64,000 nt of DNA from NCBI RefSeq assembly GCF_025024155.1, contig NW_026251751.1, forward strand, positions 1-64,000. The letters run 5' to 3'. A model generated the notes under the pieces. It did not search any database. It worked only from the letters and a program-made list of their open reading frames with translations, and was not told where the DNA came from. Both the position numbers and the translations under genes were made by a program. This document shows positions 24,626 through 37,125 of this stretch, in pieces (positions within the stretch are counted from its first letter, which is position 1; each line of letters starts with the position of its first letter). Source of the stretch: Gamsiella multidivaricata (Eukaryota; Mortierellomycota; Mortierellomycetes; Mortierellales; Mortierellaceae).

Positions 24626-26020
24626 GCACGGGTTCTTCGTGCCTTGGATGGTTTTGATTTAATCAGGAAGCGTAACACTGGTCGTCCGTGCGGAGAAAAC
24701 TAAAACAGACTGTGCTATGCTGGCCACAACTGCGCTCAGGCCTCTGGTGCAAAAAACCTCTTCTCTCCCTGGAGCAAACCTCCACTCCTTTCCTCATTAC
24801 TCCTCATTCTTTCCCTGACTAGAACTCAAAAGGATCTCTATCTGACAGCGACTGCAATAACTGCTGGGGGAAAATGACGAAAAGTAAGTGGCGGGTGCGC
24901 GCATGTGCTGGTCCACTGAACGATTGGCCTCAATCGCAAAGCAATAATTCGCCGAAAGGTACGCACACACACATTGCCTGTTTTAGATTTAGTCCTGTCT
25001 TTTGGCCGCGCCGCCATGTGTATCTACCGTGACCATTCCTCCCTCCAGGAACCTTAGACTGGCTCTTCCCGAGGCTCATGTATCTTATTATTGGCATGTT
25101 TGCTCCTTCCCATGTCATGAACTGTTCAAGTATTTTTTGATAGCAAGGAGGGAATTGTGTGATTTCATTAGCTGGTCAAATAAAATGCAAGTGTTCGTTA
25201 TTAACAGACACGCCACCAACTCTACTCGAATCAACTCTACCCGGTTTCCATGGCCCTCTTCGGCAATGCGCACTCAGCCGCGTGCCCCAAATGCGAAGCG
25301 AGAGGGTCAATTGGCACATGTGCTGGAGGTAATCCGGGTCTCAAATCAATGGAAATTGTGAGCTGATAGGATAGGATCGCTGAAATAGGAAAGTCTCCAA
25401 GGCGAACGAACCAGGAGATCTTCGGAAAGCGACATCCAATGGCAGCGTAGTCGTATCTACGCAATGCAATGCTCGGATTAGGATAAAGGAGGAATAAACG
25501 CCACCAACAAGTACAATTCTCCTTTTGAGGAGATGCTAATGTCGCGGAGGATGATGCCATTACAACATAAAGGAAGTTGCGCAGGGCAGACTTTTGGGGG
25601 AGTAAACAGCTACCACTGATGTCGCAGGGATAGCAAGACCAGAGAAGTGCGCTGATGACGACGGCGGTATGGTAGGGTAGGGCAGCATAGCATGTGTGTT
25701 TATGGCATGTGGCAGCCAGTCTTCCCACGGATATGGATGCTTTCCGCGCGGGGTCTTAAGAAGCAAGGGCAGCAGTAGTCGCTGTTCAAAAAGGGAAATT
25801 CCTGCATCCGCCAATTGGAATCTTTATCTCGGTCGGATCATCTCGTAGGGGTGCCACTTTTTTCTCCTCCACGCAGCCCCGAACGGGGGAAGGGGAAAGG
25901 ACGACATAAAAGATGGAGCAGTGGGACTAGCTCCTTCGTGCAGAGACCTTCTCTCTTTCTTTCTCTTTCCTTCCTCCTTTCTCTCTTCTTTCTCTCTTTT
26001 GCCACCGACCCCACAAATCT

Positions 26021-28523
26021 ATGCGGTCAAGTCCTCTCTTACGCACCGACATCGACACTCGACTCGACACTGTAGACATGCAAGTTCAGGCTGCTGCACC
26101 TTCCTCGCCGGCGCAGACCAACACCGCTCCACAACCATCAGACCTTCAGGACAAATCCTGGATTGCCTCTACTTCTGCAATCGCTCCTGAGCACGACCCC
26201 AATCCCTCCTGGATTTTTTATCCTCCTTCAGCGACCTATATCCCCCCAAGCTTAGCCTGCACATCCACCACAGGTGCCAGCTCCCCTCCGCCGACCTTAC
26301 CATCGTCGCCCTCAAGGTCCCCACGGTCCTCCCCTCCTCCTGGTAACGACGCTACAATCGGCATCGGCAGCAGCAGTAGTGCCGGTTCGGCATCTGCTTC
26401 AGTTCCATCAACACACCACCGAATCCTGGACCATTGCTTTCATTTGTCAATCGAGACCCGTCTGAAACAAGCAGAGGCACAGTATCTGGCTTCGACGCAG
26501 GAACAGGCCTTAGAGCAGGAGATCGAGAAACAGGATCAGAATCAGGATCAGGACAAAGCTACTGCATCTGCGCTGAAGCAGGATGACTGGCGAAAACGTC
26601 AGCGTTCGCTGGTGGATGAGGCTGTGGTTCTAGGACGCAAGGGTTCGAATGTCGAGGCGATTGTCGATGGTAGGCTATCCCAACTACATCACATCTGATT
26701 GCATGACACCCTGTAGACAATCGACGTTCCCGCGTCCTCTTTAAGTGTGTCTCCGTATAGGCAGCACATGCTTTTCCCTCTTGTTCCTATCAGCATTTTT
26801 TTTTTTTTTTTTGTTCGGGTACGACCTAAAAAAGATTTTCTCGCAGGGTTGTGCACCTTCTTTTTTTCATCTTCGGAATGGGCCCACCTGCCATCTGTAT
26901 CACGAAAATTAATCATACCTGTCCGGTCTACTTTCATAAACAGGCATCCTCAAGTCGCATCGGTCCAATGGTCCGTTGCAAACATTACCTCGCTCCCTCA
27001 AGCATCGTCTCCATCTCTGTCAATTGACTTCCATGGTCTTTGGCCGTTTCGATGTCGCCTCCTCGACTAATAACTCTGCGGGACTCAACGTTTACTCCGC
27101 CTTCCATTCTCGGCGCCATGGAGCATCTCGCGCTGCGTACAAACATAGGTTTTCACACAGTGAGCAGGGCAAGTTGTTGCAGCCCCTCTTCGCGCACACT
27201 ATTCCCGCATCCTCATACTGTCGTCGCCACCATCACAAGGAATGCAAGCGCACATGTTGCACACTCGCCAAATTGCAGCAGGAACAGCAACAGGCATTGG
27301 AGCTGAAGAAGAAGATGGCGAATAACTACTATATGAACAATGTTCGCAAGCAGGAGCACCAGCGAGTCACAGGACTGGTCGACGCCATCCCGGCATTTCT
27401 CAAGTGCTCTGCCATGAGCTATCGGGATATCGCCAAGGCTATGGTGGACAAGGGCGAACTGGAGGATATGAAGGGCACGAGGGTGCTGGAGGGCTGGTAT
27501 CGGCTGTTGCTTGAGATGATGACTCAGGCAGCAATCGAGTCGTACCTGTGCGATGAGGATTCTGGGTGCGACACCATCCTGGACGTGTTCTCGTATGGCG
27601 ATGACCCAGACAATGAAACGGTATTAAAGGATTTTAAGCTGGAGAAGAGTGCAGAGTCTTCTGAAGAGACGTCTTCGTCATCGTCGACTATGACGGGGGT
27701 CGAAGGACTGCAGTTCCAGAGTCTGAATAGCCTTGGATCGACATCAATGTCATCGCTCAAGGGCCAGTATCCACACCAACAGCCGTCCAATTCTTCAGCA
27801 ATGCTACATGATGTCACCACACAGGATCGTCAGGATGATATTCTGTTCGCCAAGACACCCGCATACGAGTCGTTTAAAAAAGCCAAGGATGAGCGCATGC
27901 AAGAGGTAAATATCTGCAGCGTTGAACTTCGACTACTTTGAGTAGGAAACATGGACTAACGAATTGTATTTTTGTATTTGCTATAGTTTTTGACACTGAA
28001 CGGCGCGACAATGGAGCAGCACTTTGCAGATCTGGCAGCCAAGTATCCTCTGATCATCTTTGAACGTCAAATGACGCATTTCATTGCCCGCTCACAGCAG
28101 CTGCTTGTAGATCCCAAGCTGTCTCAAACTGTAGCGCCGATGGGATTGCTAATTCCACCCACAACATCTGCATATGCTGATGGCTCATTGTCAATGCCTG
28201 TTAGCGAGGATGAGGATGAGGACGAGGATATGGAGGAACCACGTACGAAGCTGGAAGAGATCAAAGAAGAGGACGAGAACGATACCGTTGGCGAACAAAA
28301 TAGCCGACAGCAGCACTTTCCTTCGCCACCAGCCTCGGTAGTTGTAATCAAGGAGGAGAAACTGAATGGTTCGCAAACACACGACGACGATGATAACTCA
28401 ACGGCGGCCAGAGTTGTGCAGGTCTCGAAGAAACATAAACATCATGCTGAGTCGAGCGCACATACTGTAGACCTGAACGAGACACAGGATGATGAGCACG
28501 CTTCCAAGAAGGCCAGGGTCTAG
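26021..28523 (+). CDS. Uncharacterised fungal protein, low-complexity with one conserved-looking helical core
   Basis: Not recognised. Exons 26021-26669, 26944-27905 and 27987-28523 join in phase to 715 residues (696 if the second ATG at 26078 is used). The first 230 residues are Ser/Pro-rich, then turn into a Gln/Glu coil. The middle carries a His/Cys patch (YCRRHHHKECKRTCC), a basic helical stretch (KKKMANNYYMNNVRKQEHQRV) and a folded-looking core (AIPAFLKCSAMSYRDIAKAMVDKGEL, WYRLLLEMMTQAAIESYLCDEDSGCDTILDVF). The last exon opens with a hydrophobic helix region (ATMEQHFADLAAKYPLIIFERQMTHFI), then acidic runs, and ends in the basic KKARV. Acidic and basic clusters suggest a nuclear protein; that is inference. 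The first intron contains a T17 tract. Confidence 0.78.
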
Positions 28524-29679
28524 TTCATCTCCCCTTTGTTTCTTTTCGTTACATGTATCAACACCATATCCGCTGTAACTCCATTTCCGATGGCCCTTTC
28601 TGTACTTTATGCCCTGTAGATAAAATAGTAATAAACTTTTTTTTTAGACAATGTCGACGCGTAACTAGAGTAGACTACTGCAGGTAGAGTGCCAGGAACC
28701 GGTATATATGCCACAAAAACTATATCCCTATGCTTATCATATCCACATACACCATATTATCTTTGCAAGAACAGTTCGAGAGGAACAGGATACACGCATC
28801 CAAAATTTTGTGCTCAGCATATTGGATGTAGACAAATGAGATATTGCAAGCAATTGTTAAGATACCAAACGGGTTTTTTCATTGCGAACAAGAAAAGGTG
28901 CGCAGATTGATGTTGAACTGGATGAAGGTGTAGTTAGATTCCCATGCTCCTGATTGGGGATGTATGGTTCCCTTGCCATATTCTTCAAAAACTGCTTGTT
29001 GATGCTCGATGGATATTTGTACACCCAGGATGAATATGTCAGCATGAATGGATAGTACTGAATGAAGCGCAGTTGACCTGCGGATCGGTTTTTGTCAAAG
29101 CTGGAGAGGTGTCCGTTTCGGTTCAGTTGCTCGTGTTTGAAGTTTGCGACCTTTTCACCCCTTCCAGTCCCAACTCGGCTAATCCCGCAGATAACTCTAA
29201 CCGCCGTCGTCAGCACGTTTGTCACTCAAAAGAAAACCATCCTACACGGGCTAAAGCATCCATCATCTGTCACCTCCTTCATCTCTTTCATTCTCTCTTT
29301 CCCCCTCTCCGCCTCATTCCCCCTACCTCATCCTTAGAGCACTCTCATCTTACCATCCTCTTCGCATAGATCCCTCTTTTCATCTCTTTCTTCAGCCAGT
29401 CCTGCTCGTCCTGAAGCACATATTTATTTATTTCTCAGCACCGTGGACGTACCCAACTGCCAATACCTCCCCCTTCGAGTTCCCGCTCGATATTAATATA
29501 CCCCTGAAAAGAGACATCACACGCCCACCTTCAGTAATACGCTCTTTATAAAAAGAACATTTCGCCTATATTACGACCACATACCCCCGAGGGACCCTGT
29601 ACAGAACACAAAAACCGCCATAAAACAGAGAAAACGATAACACATCATCCCAAAGAACTACCCAACCTCCCCTGAAGAC
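28524..29679. other. Intergenic between two uncharacterised genes
   Basis: It holds the 3' end of the upstream gene (AATAAA near 28630), then a C/T-rich leader (about 29260-29600) ahead of the gene at 29680. No further gene is supported. Confidence 0.55.
28630..28635 (+). terminator. AATAAA polyadenylation signal
   Basis: AATAAA about 105 bp after the stop at 28523, followed by a T-rich run. It is the likely cleavage signal of the preceding gene. Confidence 0.5.
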
Positions 29680-31032
29680 ATGTCCACAGGTCTGACCCTC
29701 TCAACGTCCATCATGATTTCGCCACAATCCTCAGGTCTCCAATCCTCTTCAGCAGCAGCAGCGGCCGCAGCCGCAGCCGCAGCAGGCTCCTCAGGAAATG
29801 TCAACTACTCTATACCGAATTATCAAGTCCAGCAGGATCAGGTCCCGATCCTGGTCTCAAAACGAAGCGCAACGTGGCGGTATCTCCAGCGGGTGCATCA
29901 AGGAGGTATGGTCCTGTATAATACCGCAATGTTGTCAGAGATGGATCTGAGGCGCGGTTATGCGGACGATAAGATTCAACGGAGGTAAGCTAAATAAAAT
30001 ATAATTTCGTTGCCAGGTGGGGCGGTGAGAGTCGTTTCATGTGTGCGTTAATTGGAGAGATAGACCGTTAGTGGCGGGTTGAGATGAACACTCTCTAACA
30101 TGAATCTTTTTTTTTTTTTTTTTTTTTTCCATGAAAAAAATATATGCGTTCCTCCTAGGGCATTACAATACTTCTTACTGGGAACATCGCTGGCGACAGT
30201 TCTCGAAATCCCGAACGTATCGGATTGTCTGAGGGCAATTTACGTCGTTGTTCAGGAATATGAGTATTTCACCGCAGAGTCCCGGTCGAAAATGGTAAAT
30301 GAAGACAGCCAAAGAGAGAGAGAGAGAAAAAAAAAATTGGTGGCGTCTTTTTTCTATTTCTGCCCATGCATGCTCAGTTTGACACACGTGTATTGTGTAT
30401 TGTAAAGTCTCATCAGTCTGTCCTACTCTTACTTTTTGGTTTTTCAACAGATGTTCTTCAAATCCACGGGTCGGAAGGCGTTGTTGGACACAAAATCGTC
30501 CGAGGAGACGGGCGAATACACTTTACTGGAAGTCCGGCAACTGGTATGGAGCATGCCATGTCGACGACTTGTTTTTGTTCTTTTTTTTTATGTATATTTT
30601 CGAAAATGATATGGAACATTCGATTTCGAAACTTTCTGATGCGACAATGATAGCCCTTCAGTCTGGACTATGTCATCACGTTCGCATCCCTCTGCGATGT
30701 GATCGCACAGGTGTACGAGAAACTCGGCTCAGAGGAACGGATGTGGACATTGACCAATACGGAGATGTTCCAAAAGATCGATAATCGCTTCAAGGTATAA
30801 TGACATCCTTTTTTTTTTTTTTTTTTTTGGCAAGATCTAACAGAGTTGCGGAGAAAATTCTAAAACGAACATTCGATATCTTTCTTTATTTCTGAACTGT
30901 ATTTGGGTTTCCCAGAAAATATTGATGGTAGTATCCAAGGAACTAGAGACGATGGCGAGGGATGTCCTGGTCGACGAATTGAACGCCATGGATCCATTAG
31001 GCACAGCGAACGATCATGATTGGGACCTCTGA
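29680..31032 (+). CDS. Uncharacterised fungal protein with a compact alpha-helical domain
   Basis: No family name known to me. Five exons (29680-29984, 30159-30294, 30451-30543, 30654-30794, 30916-31032) join in phase to 263 residues. About 35 N-terminal residues are Ser-rich with an 11-residue alanine run. The rest looks globular and helical: WRYLQRVHQGGMVLYN, LQYFLLGTSLATVLEIPN, CLRAIYVVVQEYEYF, LLEVRQLPFSLDYVITFASL, VIAQVYEKLG, and a final helix ending NAMDPLG. The acceptor of exon 4 is TAG at 30651-30653; it restores the PFSLDY reading, whereas the nearer AG would shift the frame. Two introns carry T tracts of 20 and 22 nt. An AATAAA follows the stop by 26 bp. Confidence 0.83.
29754..29789 (+). 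repeat. Polyalanine-encoding GCA/GCC/GCG repeat
   Basis: Tandem GCN codons encode an alanine run of 11 in the N-terminus of the uncharacterised protein. Confidence 0.85.
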
Positions 31033-31057
31033 AACATTGTTCATTAATGTACGACCA

Positions 31058-31063
31058 AATAAA
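31058..31063 (+). terminator. AATAAA polyadenylation signal
   Basis: AATAAA 26 bp past the stop of the 263-residue protein gene, in the 378-bp gap between two convergent genes. Confidence 0.5.
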
Positions 31064-31410
31064 ATGTTGCCGGTATAACGGATAAATATCATTACGGACC
31101 AAATCCTAGAATGGACTGGAGGGGAATAAGCATGGGTGCAAAGATAATTGCATCGTGCTCTCAGGACGAGACATTCATTATGGATAGTTTTTTTTTTTAA
31201 TCCCCACACAGGTCAATAAAAAAAAGTCTATGGTAGTCGAAAAATGGTATATTTTTGTATGCTAGCTTGTATGATGGCGGAGAGCCGCAGCTGTCCGCCT
31301 CCTCTATCTCTGTGGAACCTCAGCGACGCGTCTGAATAGGTAACGGTGCTGTGACTTTGGCAACGAGGGGCAGATGTCGATCACTGATTAGGGTTCTGCT
31401 GAGGGACGGG

Positions 31411-34400
31411 TTACGCGAAGGGATCATGTGTCGGCGGGGGAATCGCGATGTTCCCCATATTAGAAGTGTTATCTTTCGTGCTGGGTGGGAGTGTAAATGA
31501 TGATGAAGTAGCACGGTTGTGGGCGTGAATAGGTGATAGAGGCGGTGGGAGGTATCCTGTACCAGCGTTCGGACTTGACTGACCGCCCATCCCTGCTGCT
31601 ACTCCAGCACCTGAAATCGGTACAGTGGAAGAGAACTTGGGTGTGCCCAGAAAACCGCCTAAACTACTCGTCTCAGAATACACCATGTTCGGTGAATGTT
31701 GAAGCGGCACTGGCTGATGGTCGAGATAGACGGGTTGGACAGCAATAGTACCATCGGGGAGCTGCTGCATCAGGTACTGTACGCCTCCGGATGACTCTGG
31801 TGGGCTTGTGTATTTCAGGCCCTGGCTTGTTGGGGTCAATGTCTCAACACCTGCTTGATCGTATTGTCTCATCCCAGGAGTGTTGGCCACAGTACTGTCG
31901 GCCCCGTTCAGTGGTCTCGTGGATCCCGAACGCGGAGATGCGGACGAAGCCGCATATGGATTGTTGCGATAGCTCCGATGGCCATCCCGCAGACGACCAC
32001 GGCTGCTATCACGGTGCAGTTCATCATCGGCTTCGCCATCAGACCCCAAGGATGTCACATAGGCCGTCTTCTCCATCTCTGCCTCCCGGATCTCTATTCG
32101 TCTCTGTCGTTTCCTATAGACGACCACAGCAATGATCGATCCCACCACGGCAATGGCTCCAACAATGATACCAACCAATGCGCCCGTTGACAACCCTGAG
32201 GAACTATCCGTACCTCCGAACCCAACGCCTCCGGGAAGAGGTTTCGAGATTGGGGTTAAATCCTCCTTTGGGGTATAAGTCGTCATCCAGGCGGTCTTAA
32301 TTACATCATAGACTTGAATATCCTTGAGGTATCCGATTTCAGTTGTGCTCCCTGACGCGCTGGCACGACCGCCGTACACGATCATGTTGGCTCCGACAAG
32401 GTTGCAGTTATGTCCGTACCGTGGCCGGGTGGGGTTTATGGTGATAATCTGCTGCCACGTCGCAGTGACGAGGTCCAGGGACCAGATGTCATCGAATGTA
32501 GATTTTGTATTGGCGTCATAGCCCCCAAAGATAATGATTTTCTGGCTAGAGGCTAAGAAGAAGGTGATGGCAATAGAAATAGACAGGGAGTTGCATTTTT
32601 GTCAGTCTTTTGTGGTAATTCTTCAAACGTGTGGACAGGTAGCTTTATGGTTATTCGGGTCTTACTGAGAACACTGCAGTGCTCTTGCCGGGGCGCAGGA
32701 ACCGGCCCTAATGTCAGCTTTAATATAATAAAATAAGAAGTAGAGTCAGGATTCACGTAGGCATCCTCTCACCCAACATTGCCGTCCCATCACTCAGCTG
32801 TTATTTACCATTGTTCCGATGGTGGGTGTTGCGGTTGAGATATCGATCCACGGCACAGCCTGGAAGGACTGATAACTCCTTGATCCACTTCCGGACGTGA
32901 ACCCTCCAAAGAGATAGATCCGACTGCCGTAAATATGGGATGTTCCTGAACTGAATTTGTTCATCACCGCCACAGATCCCGTGGCTCCTTCGTTCACACT
33001 CGTCGCTGCAATGTTGGCATTCCACGATCCGTTCTGGTACCTGTCAATCTCATTGATATCGATTCCACCGGGTAGAGCCCCGCCCAGGTACCAGATGGCA
33101 CCTGTGGCGGGATCGGTCAACAGCTGGGCCTCTTTGCGGCTGGTCCATATTGCTGCCTGGCTATTTTGGTGCAGAAATAACCCCGGTGGGAAGGTGAGTG
33201 AGCAAGTGATACGCCTGGGGCGATGGTGACATGGTCGAGGGATCGAGAGGTCGAGGGAGAGGAATATTGAAAGCTTAAGAGAGACTATAAAAAAAATAGT
33301 ATCCAGGTAGTCTTTGCCATCCTGGTTACTTTGAGCTGGTTTATTCTTAGGAAAATGAGTCCCCTATCGCCTGCAACCCACTCGTCCTATCCGTCTCTCT
33401 TTTTTTAAAACCCTTAGCGTGTGTGTCTGTTGCGAGGTTTTGTCATGGATGGAACTTGAGAGCAAATGGTCTCTCTCCACAGTGGACTGTATAGCGACGT
33501 GAAAGCAGGTGAGGAACGATGATATTGGATGCCAGATGCTGTTGTATTGCACCTAAAGTCACCCACCGCGTCTCAGATCGCCATCTTTTAACCTTAAAAT
33601 AGCGTTGAGCCAAACACCGCGCTGTCACCCACGCTTTTCGTCATTAGCATGGTTGAACAAAGCTGCGAATCTTGCAAGTCTCCGCAAAATTCGACTAGCG
33701 TGAAAGGGGTGTGCAAATAGAAACGGAAAAAAGGCCCAGACATGTTGAAAAAAATAAAAAATAAAATCGAGCGACTAAGTTACATCGACTCGCAATTGCT
33801 TTGTCACTCCCCAGGGACGAAAGATCTGCGAACATCAGGAATTAACTGGCTCCGAGGGCTCCGGGCTCTCAGCACAACATTAGAAAATGAGGAAGGAGGA
33901 TCTGAATAGGGGTGGAGTGGGGTGGGGTGGGATGTAGGAGTAACCTTAATCATTCAACAACAACAGTAAACGCAAACAACAACAAAAAAATGCCGCGAGC
34001 TCACTTACGCTGACGGTGCATTCTCCGTGGACCATGTCGCCGTCTTGACGTTGTACTCGTACAAGAACGGATTCTCCAACTCCCCCGTAGGTGCTGTCAA
34101 ATACAGGGTATTCAGATCCTTGGACATCGTGGCCGAATGGCTGGAAACCTTTGGTCCCCCTGCGCCCGAGGTTGGGGTTGTCAGATTGCTCCAAGCAGGA
34201 TTCGAAATAGGCCACGATACTGTGACATCGAGCGAGAGCAGTTCGTTTGAGTACTGCACCGTCGCGGTGTTGAGCTGTCCACCCTGGTAAAAGATGCGTC
34301 CGTTGCCTGTTGCGGAGGCAACGCCAATAAAGGCATTCGGTGCACCGTTGGTATACTGTGCTGGTGGCGCTGAAGTCGATGTGGGTGTTGTGGTCGAGGT

Positions 34401-34508
34401 CGTTGTTGTAGCATTGGGTTGTTGTTGTGCGTGTGTGGGGGTTGAGAGCGCAAGTGACAGAACAAATGCTGCCGCAACATGCTCTGTCGTGCGAGGCCTC
34501 TTTGTCAT
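31411..34508 (-). CDS. Secreted kelch-repeat protein with single membrane span
   Basis: Probable cell-surface protein with an extracellular kelch/galactose-oxidase-type beta-propeller. Four exons: 34508-34009, about 33160-32819, about 32732-32680 and about 32553-31411. A signal peptide (VAAAFVLSLALSTPTHAQ) is followed by a Thr-rich linker. Kelch-like blades include ...IWYLGGALPG, YGSRIYLFGGFTSG, PAPRQEHCSV, KIIIFGGYD, PRYGHNCNLVGANMIVYGG. After the propeller comes one transmembrane helix (TGALVGIIVGAIAVVGSIIAVVVY) with a stop-transfer KRQRR, then a tail of about 190 residues rich in Ser, Gly and Pro, ending PPPTHDPFA. The architecture resembles a receptor or wall sensor; ligand and role are unknown. 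Exon 1 to exon 2 spans a long intron (about 850 bp) containing G-rich and purine-rich sequence. Confidence 0.85.
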
Positions 34509-37125
34509 CTGTGTTTATTGTTTATTAATGTTACGTTGCTTTGTTGAAAAAATAGAGGTGAAAGAGGAGATGAACAGAGGGATGAAAAACTCTGGCTTCC
34601 AGTGTGCAACTAAGGGAATAACGATCTTAGGAAGAACTAATGTCGGGATGTATGATGTCAACAACTGAGGGCACGGTTAGAGGGGGGGATGTACAGCAGG
34701 AGTAGTGGGGAAGTCAGGGGAAAGGAAGGGGAAGAGGAGGTGGAAGTGGAGAGGGGTAAAGGTATGCGAGTATTGTTTTGGCTAAGAGATTATCAGGTTG
34801 TATTGTTAGAGGGCGAAAGTGTCAAATGTGAAGACCGGAAGTATTATTCAGAGACATCAATAGGGAGGGAGGCAAAATTAGTTTCGTTCCTGAATCAGAA
34901 GGAGGAGACCAGCACGACCAGCGTGTAGAATAAGAGGGAAATGAGAGTGAGAACAAGAATGAGAATGAGAATGAGAATGAGAATGAGAATGAGAATGAGA
35001 ATGAGAATGAGAATGAGAGAATGAAGAGACAATGGGCGTCTGAACGGCTATCGTTCTCGGGTTTGTGTTCCCACTTTTTCGTTTCGGCTTGCTGCAGCCT
35101 CTGCTCTCATATCGTGGCTACTGGCTCCTCTTTTCTGGATGTCTAAGTAGGACTATGATGTATTTCGCAGCGACAATCATAGTCTAGGGAGGGTGGAGGG
35201 GACTGAATCTTCTGTTGCTTTTTTCCACGGAAATCACGCTAGGGGGACGAAGGTTTGGTTGTTCCTGTGAAGGTTTTGTCAATCGTAGAACATTCAGGTA
35301 CAACCCTCAATTATTAAGGAGGATGAGCAAAACGGGCAATTGGCAATCGGATTCAAGGCGTACATTCGTAGCCCAAAAACATAGACATGACAAGCTGAGT
35401 GCTAATGATGTTCATATATTGTTAGTTCAGGGGCAATTGCTATCAATCTATCTATCCTTCTGCCTATGAATCACCCATGCCAAAACGGATCGTAAACTAC
35501 GACGCAACGGCTAAAGGAACCAGGAAGTGAGAAAGAGTATTTTTTTTTTTTTTTCCTGCAACGCCAGCTAGTCTATCATAAATAATCATTCTCCATTCCT
35601 TGGGCAAAAGAACCTCAAGTTTACCGAGCTACATGTATCATACGATGTTGAGATTGTCGCATTTTTTTTACAAGACTAGTAAGCGATTTTGTGCCTGTGG
35701 TTTGCCTTCGACCATTGATCGCTCCTTGGATGTAGGCAGATTATTTGATTATAGCAAATACACTAGCTACATGCACAACAGTTGCTTGACCGGGATTTTT
35801 TTCGGCAGTACAAAAAGAACAAAAAAACACTGTTTGAGTGGGTTGTGCGTATAGACTATTGTGGATGCCCGATTGACATCATGAGCAATTGTGCTGCAGG
35901 TGTAATCTACCGTTGCTGAACCTGCATGCAACGCTGCATGAAGTCATTACTGGAGATGACATGTATACAGATGCGCCTGGTTTTCTCGCCAATTTGTCCG
36001 CAAGTATCTGGCGCAACAATAGCCAACAACAACGTGGAAGTGGATGCAGATGGAATGCATGCATACACGCATCTCTCTTCAGTCCAGACAGCCAGCCTAA
36101 CGTAGTCTAATTTATGTTTTTTGTTGTCCTGTTCCGGACAAGACTAGCGGATCTTTGTGCAACCATAACTCAACGTGCAATTGATATTACCCACATGTCG
36201 ACAAGTCAATAAGTGTGCGCTATACAACCAAGTAGCCCTTTCAACTGATAGCTCTTACGGTGTATTGTCCACAGCTCTCATCGCCAGTTCGTCTCCTCAC
36301 CAGAACATATATTGCAATTATAGCTCAAGAGCTATCTCAGCGCTCATAAAGAGTTACCACGAAAACAGAGCTGGAGCGGTAAGTATCCTAAAGGTCGCGC
36401 AGATCATATCGACAAATTATTTATGGCTACTAGGGATTCTTCTCCAGGATTCCCATGCGGAGCAGTCGGACGTAAGACCAGCGCGCCTCTTATCCTCAAC
36501 TTGGGAATAGATATCATGTCGTAACAATGAAATCGGCTTTAATTGCGGCGTTTGACTGTGAGCGAATTTTTTATTTGGGACAACAGCCGTTGTAAGTAGT
36601 GGTGGGTATGCTCTGCGACGCGACCTTGTCAGTTGCTGCCGTCTGCTCAGCCTACTGGAGGATGCATTATGTTTTTTTACATGCATCGAATGGGTCACTC
36701 TATCCAACATGTGTTCCACAGTATCCAGGGGCGATAAGGGTAACATGCATCCGACAAAGTCGATCGCACTTGGATATGGACGGAGAAGTTTGCGAGCGGA
36801 GTCCAACCGGAGTGACGGAATCGATCAAGTATTGGTATATATTGGTATAAAAATAAAATGAACACATCTGGCGTGTGCGCGCTGGCTGGCTAGGCTTGGC
36901 ACAGGATGCGCACATGCCTCCGTCCTTGCAGTGTCCTTCTCTCGGTAGTATTTCAGCCGACCTTTATGCATTCCCCCTTTCTTCATTCTCATTCTCATCC
37001 TCATCTTCATTCCCATTTGTATTCTCATCTTCTCTTTGCATCTTCATACTACCGCGATACCTCTTACTCGACTCTCGTATATCCATCGATCTATCAGCCA
37101 GTCCTTATCATAGTCATTAGATATC
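34509..37125. other. Intergenic, repeat-bearing
   Basis: Divergent promoter region between the kelch gene and the hydrolase gene. Apart from the hexamer repeat at 34958-35017 and a pyrimidine-rich leader with related ATTCTC units (about 36985-37035), only short chance ORFs are seen. No RNA gene was recognised. Confidence 0.5.
34958..35017. repeat. (GAGAAT)n hexamer repeat
   Basis: About ten tandem copies of GAGAAT/AATGAG, upstream of the kelch gene. Reverse-complement units recur more loosely at about 36985-37035. Confidence 0.9.

Larger units (their letters stand above)
24015..26020. other. Intergenic, microsatellite-rich
   Basis: Divergent promoter space between arrestin gene A and the gene at 26021. 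It holds (GTA)n at 24051-24088, (TGTTCC)n at 24596-24625, and a pyrimidine-rich leader (about 25930-26000) before the next gene. A 163-codon minus-strand ORF (25728-25237) shows no protein-like composition and is not called. Confidence 0.5.

Noticed and set aside
25237..25728. 163-codon minus-strand ORF
   Set aside because: No domain, signal or spliced continuation; Cys/Pro/Leu composition is like non-coding sequence, and it lies in a microsatellite-rich promoter region.
34958..35017. Possible telomere-like array
   Set aside because: The unit is GAGAAT, not TTAGGG, and it sits in a promoter region far from any chromosome end that can be recognised.
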